64,000 nt of DNA from Amia ocellicauda (lineage: Eukaryota; Chordata; Actinopteri; Amiiformes; Amiidae), in the NCBI RefSeq assembly GCF_036373705.1, contig NW_027102661.1:1-64000 (forward strand), written 5' to 3'. Under the pieces are notes generated by a model. That model worked only from the letters and a program-made list of their open reading frames with translations. It was not told the DNA's origin and did not search any database. Positions 56,759-64,000 of the stretch are shown here, piece after piece; position 1 is the stretch's first letter; each line of letters starts with the position of its first letter. Both the position numbers and the translations under genes were made by a program.

Positions 56759-58800
56759 TTAAATACTGTACAATTCGTTAGTAAGGGTATTAATAAGGGT
56801 GTTTTGGCTCTCTATCACCAGGTTTTGCCCCACTAACACAAGTCTTTGATTTTGTAACAAAGTATGTAGCAACTCATGCCGACCTTCAGGAAGTAGCTCC
56901 GGGGGCTGGTGGCCTGGCTCAGCTTCAAAGGATGGTCGCTCCGGTAAATCTCGGTCGAAGGAGGCAGGGAGCGAGCGTATACTCATGGACGGAGACCAAG
57001 AAGGCCTTTGCGGTGACACCCTGGCCAAGCGCGGGGAACTGTTCCGCGTTTCTGTAGCCAAGAAATGGGTCTGGGGGAACGATGTTGAAACCAGGCCGTC
57101 GTTGGGTGGTGTGTCAGCCCTGACTGACGGCGACCCATGAGGTTGTTGGATGCCTGTATTTGTTCCGCCCGACAATGCGGCGGGCTGAATCTGGGGTGTT
57201 GAATTACCCCCAGAAGGCTGTGGCCTGAGTAGATGTTGGGGGGTCTCCAAGACCACCGTGGGGGATCCTCTCGGTGATCTCACCGGGGAAGATGTTTGAT
57301 CCCACTTAGACGGGGTAATTGTTCTCAATAGCTCATCCACAGAATGACTATCCCAATAGTCTTGGGAAGAATAAAAATATACATTACATTTACATCTTTA
57401 AACGGCGACAGAAATCAAACTTAAAACAACATGTCCAGGACATTCAAAACCTTTAGCTTTTTTAGACCTTTGAAAATAGCCTTAGACATTCACTACAACG
57501 CAATATTATTTACAGACAATATATTTATTAGGACTTGATAATAAATGTAAAACAGAGAAGCCGCTGTAAATAAACTGTTTCTTAAATGTTTCTTTAAAAA
57601 CTGTAATATTGTTAATAAAACACACACACACACAACAACATTTCATTTTTAAACGAACCTTCCAAGTGTAAACGATTCCTGATCCCGGGACTTCCTGTTT
57701 CACAAACGTTTTCACGATCTGTTTAAATATTAAATACAATGAACACCTTCAAGCCTTTTCCTACAACCACTTTAAAACAGAAGTATAATAGCGGGAGATA
57801 AGTCAAACAACTTACTAAACCCTTTCGGACGGCTTTACTTCCTAACCAGACGGTACGGCAATCGGTCATTTCTAAACACATTCCCCAGAAACAAGCCTAG
57901 ACCTGTCCGGACTTCTAAAGATCTTTCCCAGAACCCCCCGCCCTACAGGAAACGGTCACCCATCGCTTAAATATTAGCCCTCAACGGGCAAACAAAGCCC
58001 TTTTAAAAACATTAAAGTTTGAAAGATCTTACTTACCTCCACAGAATAATCGTTTCTTATTTTTTTCGGCTGGTTTAGCTTTTTGCACCGCTGTGAAGGT
58101 AAGAGACATGTTTAACCTTTAACCACACCGCTTTATAAAAAGCTTTATCCTCTTACAGGCTGCAGACATATACTCACAGCTATCAGATACCGGGGCTGAC
58201 GGCCTTTCAGATTCTTGAAAGGTTACGGTTCTCGAAGGTAAAACGAAACAAGCCCTCGATGTGGAAGGCCTTTCGTTGTCTCGAACCACGTTTCTTAATA
58301 CTGTTAGACAGGATAATTTTTTAAAATTAACAAAACTGGACTCAAACATCTTACAGAAACGTTATACAAACAAACAGGGGTTTAGTTCTTACCCGGTCGG
58401 CAGACAGTCTGTCTAGGGACAACCACTTCTCTTGGTCGATCCTCGGAGACATTAATCACAGGCCTTTCGATAGTTTCTGTGTAATTAAAGAGACCGGCAT
58501 TAATATATATTAAAACGTTTTCATAACTCTAATGAGCCGCTTCAAAACCACACACACCCATACATAAGAACCCATGAGCGCAAACACAAAAATCTTACCG
58601 TCGTTGTTCCAGATGATCTCCTCAGCGTTGGGAATTAACTCCTGTTGACTGGCTGAAAAATAATTTTACAGAACTTAAAACAGATGTTATAGCCTTATTT
58701 ACAATACATGCACACAACACGCTCTGAGTCAATGAAAATAATCTGAAGACTTGCCTAAAAACTCATTTAAATCGAAGTCGCTGATGTTGTTTCCGGACAT
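56759..58800 (-). CDS. Six-exon spliced gene of unknown function (E4, open throughout)
   Basis: Exons on the minus strand: 58755-58800 (ATG), 58599-58652, 58393-58476, 58178-58300, 58037-58090 and 56759-57360 (stop). Internal exons are 54, 84, 123 and 54 nt, all multiples of three, and every intron is phase 1. Donors are GTAAGAT, GTAAGAA, GTGAGTA and GTAAGTA, plus a GC donor AG-GCAAGT at intron 1; acceptors are pyrimidine-rich, ending CAG or AAG. The predicted product is about 320 residues: an acidic-hydrophobic start (SDFDLNEFL), Glu-Arg-Pro motifs in exons 3 and 4, a Lys-rich exon 5, a Pro/Ser-rich middle and a leucine-rich, coiled-coil-like end. A TATA box lies 66-73 bp upstream. I recognise no homologue; a nuclear regulatory role is a guess. 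Confidence 0.65.
57659..57718 (-). other. Possible optional exon in intron 5 of the spliced gene
   Basis: A 60-nt segment with acceptor TTTAAACAG and a weaker donor GAAG-GTTCGT is open in the phase-1 frame, so inclusion would keep the reading frame. It lies within the 57361-58036 intron, which otherwise has CA repeats and no gene. Confidence 0.25.
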
Positions 58801-58865
58801 TGTTGATCTTTAGTCTTAAATCGAAAGGTCAGTAAGAGTCTGTCGAGCTGAAGACCAGACCTTCA

Positions 58866-58873
58866 TACTTATA
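58866..58873 (-). promoter_or_regulatory. TATA box of the spliced right-end gene (E4)
   Basis: TATAAGTA on the minus strand, about 70 bp upstream of the ATG at 58800, which leaves room for a short leader. It is also present in E0, E2 (26249-26256 region, TATAAGTA) and E3. Confidence 0.5.
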
Positions 58874-59915
58874 CTGATGGCCACATGCCGGATCTGCGTG
58901 TAAGGCATTGTTCTGGTCTGGCCTTTGTGCATCAAGACCTATAGTCAACAAACCACTAAGAATATTTCAGGCCTTTATAAGCGCTAAAAAACAACCTGAG
59001 CCAAGAAAATAACTATAAAGATCTAAAATAACTAGCGCTTTTACAGTGTTTTTTTTTTTTTTTTTTATAGCGATGCTTTGTTTGGTATTAAACAAGTCAC
59101 AAACTACTCAGAACAGCGTTTATCCCCGCAAAAGAGATATTTGGATTTATTTTACAAAGCTTATAAATTATATAGGTTAAAAGTATTCTGAATGTTTTGA
59201 TACCACATGCCATACGTACTGTTGTCTGAGCCCACCCCCGCCACCCATGGTGTGAGTGATTTAGCCTTGAGTGTTGTGATCTATTTAGCATTGAGTGATC
59301 AGTTGTTTTTATTTTTTAAACGATTCCTTATCATCAGGGATTGAGACTGCTAAAATACCTTAAAAGCATATCCTTATCTTAAGTCTAACTCTTATGAGCT
59401 TTAAGACCCTAGAATGTATTTAAGTAAAACGACTGAACACATTATGTGAGAGATAAAATATAACCACAGCTTTTTTTTTTTTTTTTTACAAAAACAATTA
59501 ACCTATACACACAAACACCCACACACACACCCTCTTTTTTAATTTTATTTTTAATTAAATTTGAGGGGAGAGACAGAGCCAGATACAGTGTGGATAACAT
59601 AAGTACCCTATGCAAAACAGGCATTGTTAGGACCTGGGATCATAACAGACAATAGAACTTGTTGATCTTATAAAATGATTGGGCGAGAGAGAGAGAGAGA
59701 CAGACAGAGACAGTGTGAATATGATAAACGCACTATTCAAAACTGGCATTGTTAAGACCTGGGACCATTACAGACAACAGAACTTGTTGATCTTATAACG
59801 GTTTAGATTTACTAAACCATTACATGTATATTTAAAAAAGACCCCCAAACACTACAGGAAGAGCCGACCCATTCACACTCTACAGTTGACCAACAAGAAC
59901 AACAAGAACAACAGG
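58874..59915. other. Gene-free right-end region of E4
   Basis: AT-rich sequence with poly-T (near 59048 and 59471), CA and GA tracts and the 88-bp direct repeat (about 59586-59795). Compared with E2 it lacks about 130 bp near 58930. No convincing gene on either strand. Confidence 0.7.
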
Positions 59916-60100
59916 TTATGGGCGGCCTTGTTGTTCAGGGTTTTATGGGTGTACACTTTCTGACGGATATGACGTAGGAATAATTAAGGAAATAACTCTA
60001 CCTAAAATCACGCCCCCCAATTATGACGTAGGAATATTAATAAGCTTAGGGCATACGTCATAAGAAAATAGGCCGCGCCCATAAAACCCTACTATCTACT
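59916..60100 (-). repeat. Right terminal inverted repeat of E4
   Basis: 185 bp, slightly more diverged at its tip (CCATAAAACCCTACTATCTACT region) than the E2 and E3 ends. Followed by CATAAG. Confidence 0.93.
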
Positions 60101-60323
60101 CATAAGAGTAACAGCAATGTCGCCGATCCTGCTACGGTCGTATTGTAACAGCAACAACATGTATCGATTTTAAAAGTGTCAGTTCCAGCGCCTCGCAAAG
60201 CTACCCTTCTGTGATCGTTTGTTCTCAAGGTCAGGATTTCTTGACACTCCGAGGAAGAGAAAACGATGGCCGGCCGCGTTACAGGGACAGATAACAAAGC
60301 ACTAGCACGCGTGCACCGCGGGT

Positions 60324-60396
60324 TGTTTCCGCCCGGTTTCGAACCAGGGACCTTTCGCGTGTGAGGCGAACGTGATAGCCACTACACTACGGAAAC
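60324..60396 (-). tRNA. tRNA-Val (CAC)
   Basis: 73 nt, same sequence as 8185 and 27851; all stems pair and the anticodon is CAC. Confidence 0.93.
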
Positions 60397-61092
60397 CGAC
60401 CTGTCGTGGTGTTTCGAATGGCTCCCATCGAAGCCGGCTGGTAAAACGCGCACAGGCGTTTCCCGTGGGCCAGCCTGTGAGATAAAGGCTTCTATTTTCA
60501 CTGACCTATTTTGCATTGCTCAAGGACACATCAGGACACTTTGGAAACTCTTTCAAAGGAAGAACGCCCTGAGCTATGACAAGACTTACACTTACCCCAA
60601 CAAGGTGATGCTCACTGGCTTGTTCAAACAGCTGCTGCTCGTCTTGTGCCACCATCAGACAATCACAGAGCTATTGTGCCTTCTACACCTTACGGTAGCT
60701 TTACTTTAACAATAATAATGACGGCGACCTCGACGACAAAAAGAAAAACAAGAACAACAACAACAACAAGAACAATAACATCATCATCAGATTTTTATTA
60801 AAAGTGGCTACACCAGCGTTTACAATTTCAACCTGTCGACGGACGGACGCTCTGAGTGCACCGATTTCGGGATACTTCGGAAACTCTTTCAAAGGCAGGA
60901 CGCCCTGCGATCAGACAGTGCGTGCACTTAGCCCAACAAGGTGATGCTGAATGGCTTGTTCAAACGGCTGGTGGTCTTCCTTCACCACCAGACTATCAGA
61001 GCTATTGTGCCTTCTACACCTTACGGTAGCAACAAATCTAACTACTGCTTTACTTTAACAATGATAATGACGGCGACCACGACGACAACAAG

Positions 61093-61123
<31 letters not shown>

Positions 61124-61577
61124 TCATCATCATCATCATCATCAGATTTTAATTAAAAGTGGCTACACCAGCGTTTACAATTTCATCCTGTCGACGGACG
61201 GACGCTCTGAGTGCACCGATTTCGGGATACTTCGGAAACTCTTTCAAAGGCAGGACGCCCTGCGATCAGACAGTGCCTGCACTTAGCCCAACAAGGTGAT
61301 GCTGAATGGCTTGTTCAAACGGCTGGTGGTCTTCCGTCACCACCAGACTATCAGAGCTATTTTGCGCCTTCAACTACATAAGAGTAACAGCAATGTCGCC
61401 GATCCTGCTACGGTCGTATTGTAACAGCAACAACATGTATCGATTTTAAAAGTGTCAGTTCCAGCGCCTCGCAAAGCTACCCTTCTTACATCGTTTGTTC
61501 TCAAGGTCAGGATTTCTTGCCACTCCGAGGAAGAGAAAACGACAGCCACCCTTGGGGCAGAGAGATGGGGGACGGGT

Positions 61578-61650
61578 TGTTTCCGCCCGGTTTCGAACCG
61601 GGGACCTTTCGCGTGTGAGGCAAACGTGATAGCCACTACACTACGGAAAC
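61578..61650 (-). tRNA. tRNA-Val (CAC)
   Basis: 73 nt; the anticodon stem has one G-T wobble (TTTGC/GCGAA), otherwise canonical, with a perfect T stem. Confidence 0.9.
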
Positions 61651-62195
61651 CGACCCGTCCTGGTGTTTCGAATAACTCCTATCGAAGCCGGCTGGTAAAA
61701 CGCACACAGGCGTTTCCCGTGGGCCAGCCTGTGAGATAAAGGTTTCTATTTTCACTGACCTATTTTGCATTGCTCAAGGGCACATCAGGACACTTTGGAA
61801 ACTCTTTCAAAGGAAGAACGCCCTGAGCTATGACAAGACTTACACTTACCCCAACAAGGTGATGCTCAATGGCTTGTTCAAACAGCTGCTGCTTGTCTTG
61901 TGCCACCATCAGACAATCACAGAGCTATTGTGCCTTCTACACCTTACGGTAGCTTTACTTTAACAATAATAATGACGGCGACCACGACGACAACAAGAAC
62001 AACAACAACAACAACAATAACATCATCATCAGATTTTAATTAAAAGTGACTACACCAGCATTTACAATTTCAACCTGTCGATTGACGGACGCTCTGAGTG
62101 CACCAATTTCGGGCACTCCAATGAAGAAAAGCCACCTACCGCCTCCGGGGAACCACGAGGGCAAGCAGGACGAAAAGGGCCGGCCCACAGCAGGC

Positions 62196-62268
62196 TGTTT
62201 CCGCCCGGTTTCAAACCGGGGACCTTTCGTGCGTTAGGCGAACATGATAACCGCTACACTTCGGAAAC
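62196..62268 (-). pseudogene. tRNA-Val (AAC), probably degraded
   Basis: 73 nt; loop CTAACGC, T loop TTTGAAA, an unpaired closing base in the anticodon stem and a change after the acceptor stem (GTTTCCGAAG). It shares several of these changes with 10005, so the two units are related. Confidence 0.65.
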
Positions 62269-63202
62269 TGACACCGTCACCTCTTGCTTAGAACGGTTAC
62301 CGTTGGAGACTGCTGGTAAAACCGACCCGTCCTGGCGTTTCGAATGGCTCCCATCGAAGCCGGCTGGTAAAACGCGCACAGGGGTTTCCCGTGGGCCAGC
62401 CTGTGAGATAAAGGTTTCTATTTTCACTGACCTATTTTGCATTGCTCAAGGGCACATCAGGACACTTTGGAAACTCTTTCAAAGGAAGAACGCCCTGAGC
62501 TATGACAAGACTTACACTTACCCCAACAAGGTGATGCTCAATGGCTTGTTCAAACAGCTGCTGCTCGTCTTGTGCCACCATCAGACAATCACTGAGCTAT
62601 TGTACCTTCTACACCTGACGGTAGCAACAAATCTAACTACTGCTTTACTTTAACAATAATAATGACGGCGACCACGACGACAACAAGAAAAACAAGAACA
62701 ACAACAACAACAAGAACAAGAACAACAACATCATCATCATATTTTAATTAAAAGTGGCTACACCAGCGTTTACAATTTCAACCTGTCGACGGACGGACGC
62801 TCTGAGTGCACCGATTTCGGGACACTTAGGAAACTCTATCAAAGGCAGGTCGCCCTGCGCTCTGACAGTGCCTGCACTTAGCCCAACAAGGTGATGCTGA
62901 ATGGCTTGTTCAAACGGCTGGAGGTCCTCCGTCACCACCAGACTATCAGAGCTATACTGCGCCTTCGACTACATAAGAGTAACAGCAATGTCGCTGATCC
63001 TGCTACGGTCGTATTGTAACAGCTACAACATGTATCGATTTTAAAAGTGTGAGTTCCAGCGCCTCGCAAAGCTACCCTTCTGCGACCGTTTGTTCTCAAG
63101 GTCAGGATTTCTTGCCACTCCGAGGAAGAGAAAACGACGGCCGGCCTTGGGGCAGAGAGATGGCGACGGGTAACATGGCACTGGCACGAGTGCACCGCAG
63201 GT

Positions 63203-63275
63203 TGATTCCGCCCGGTTTCGAACCGGGGACTTTTCGCGTGTGAGGCAAACGTGATAGCCACTACACTACGGAAAA
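63203..63275 (-). pseudogene. tRNA-Val (CAC), degraded
   Basis: 73 nt; CAC loop intact, but the acceptor stem has lost two pairs (first base and position 3). Confidence 0.65.
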
Positions 63276-63842
63276 CGACCCGTCCTGGCGTTTCGAATGG
63301 CTCCCATCGAAGCAGGCTGATAAAACACGCACAGGCGTTTCCCGTGGGCCAGCCTGTGAGATAAAGGTTTCTATTTTCACTGACCTATTTTGCATTGCTA
63401 AAGGGCACATCAGGACACTTTGGAAACTCTTTCAAAGGCAGGACGCCCTGCGCTCTGACAGTGCCTGCACTTAGCCCAACAAGGTGATGCTGAATGGCTT
63501 GTTCAAACGTCTGGTGGTCTTCCTTCACCACCAGACTATCAGAGCTATTGTGCCTTCTACACCTTACGGTAGCAACAAATCTAACTACTGCTTTACTTTA
63601 ACAATAATAATGACGGCGACTACGACGACAACAAGAACAACAAGAACAACAACAACAACATCATCATCATCATCATCAGATTTTAATTAAAAGTGGCTAC
63701 ACCAGCGTTTACAATTTCAACCTGTCGACGGACGGACGCTCTGAGAGCACCGATTTCGGGCACTCCAATGAAGAAAAGCCACCCACCGCCTGCAGGGAAC
63801 CACGAGGGCAAGCAGGACGAAAAGGGCCGGCCCAAAGCAGGC

Positions 63843-63915
63843 TGTTTCCGCCCGGTTTCGAACCGGGGACCTTTCGCGCGTTAGGCAAATGTGATAACCG
63901 CTACACTACAGAAAC
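63843..63915 (-). tRNA. tRNA-Val (AAC), slightly diverged
   Basis: 73 nt; anticodon AAC in loop CTAACGC, anticodon stem paired with one wobble, and one acceptor-stem change. A TTTT terminator follows on the minus strand. Function uncertain. Confidence 0.7.
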
Positions 63916-64000
63916 TGACAACGCCGCCTCTTGCTTCAAACGGTTACCGTTGGAACCTGCTGGTAAAACGGGCTCAGGCGTTTCAGGTCGGCTAGACTGT

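Larger units (their letters stand above)
44586..60100 (+). mobile_element. E4: Maverick/Polinton lacking its left end
   Basis: 15.5 kb with the same left truncation as E3. It is least degraded in some places (no TAG in the major capsid gene, exonuclease-I Asp kept, spliced gene intact) but has its own lesions in major capsid, protease, ATPase and polymerase. It ends with the right inverted repeat and CATAAG at 60101-60106. Confidence 0.95.
60101..64000 (-). repeat. tRNA-Val array right of E4
   Basis: Five tRNA-Val genes or remnants (60324, 61578, 62196, 63203, 63843) in repeated spacers. Trinucleotide tracts lie near 60735-60790, 61080-61142, 61985-62033, 62683-62740 and 63625-63678. Two empty Maverick targets are at 61377-61382 and 62972-62977. 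Apart from the tRNAs no gene is supported. Confidence 0.85.

Noticed and set aside
1-64000. Herpesvirus-piggyBac (Teratorn-like) element, retrovirus, or CRISPR array
   Set aside because: There is no reverse transcriptase, no LTR, no herpesvirus gene and no regular short spaced repeats; the rve integrase belongs to the Maverick gene set.

Overview
The window is animal nuclear DNA, most probably from a teleost fish. It consists of a tandem array of tRNA-Val genes (anticodons AAC and CAC, all on the minus strand) in which copies of one large Maverick/Polinton (adintovirus-type) element sit head to tail in a single orientation. The vertebrate-type tRNA-Val sequences, the tRNA array and a degraded fish-type Tc1 transposon suggest a fish; no species-level marker was seen.

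Layout: E0, right-end fragment (1-1216); tRNA unit (1217-1895); E1, left end to protease (1896-8160, right half lost); tRNA array with a Tc1 insertion (8161-11994); E2, full length with both inverted repeats (11995-27627, 15,633 bp); tRNA units (27628-28649); E3, lacking its left end (28650-44347); a 238-bp tRNA-array remnant (44348-44585); E4, lacking the same left end (44586-60100); more tRNA units (60101-64000). E2 has 185-bp terminal inverted repeats starting AGTAGATAGT and a 6-bp target duplication CATAAG. Every other surviving element end abuts the same CATAAG, and four array units carry the empty site.

Element gene order: on the plus strand, three accessory genes (ORF1, ORF2, and ORF3 with a Bcl-2-like segment), a retroviral-type integrase with chromodomain, penton-like minor capsid protein, basic core-like protein, hexon-like major capsid protein and adenain-type protease. 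Transcription then converges. On the minus strand, read from the right end, come a multi-exon gene of unknown function, protein-primed-type DNA polymerase B, packaging ATPase, a small basic protein with a hydrophobic tail, and a conserved Maverick protein. Together these are the replication, integration, packaging and capsid modules of a virus-like element.

Most genes are broken. Several lesions are common to all copies (polymerase stop codons and frameshift, penton frameshift, ORF3 frame break), so the copies probably descend from one already damaged insertion that was amplified with the tRNA array by unequal exchange. E3 looks like a recombinant of E4-like and E2-like sequence. The most notable observation is a six-exon gene at the right end: all introns are phase 1, splice signals are good, one intron is GC-AG, and the E4 copy is open from ATG to stop.
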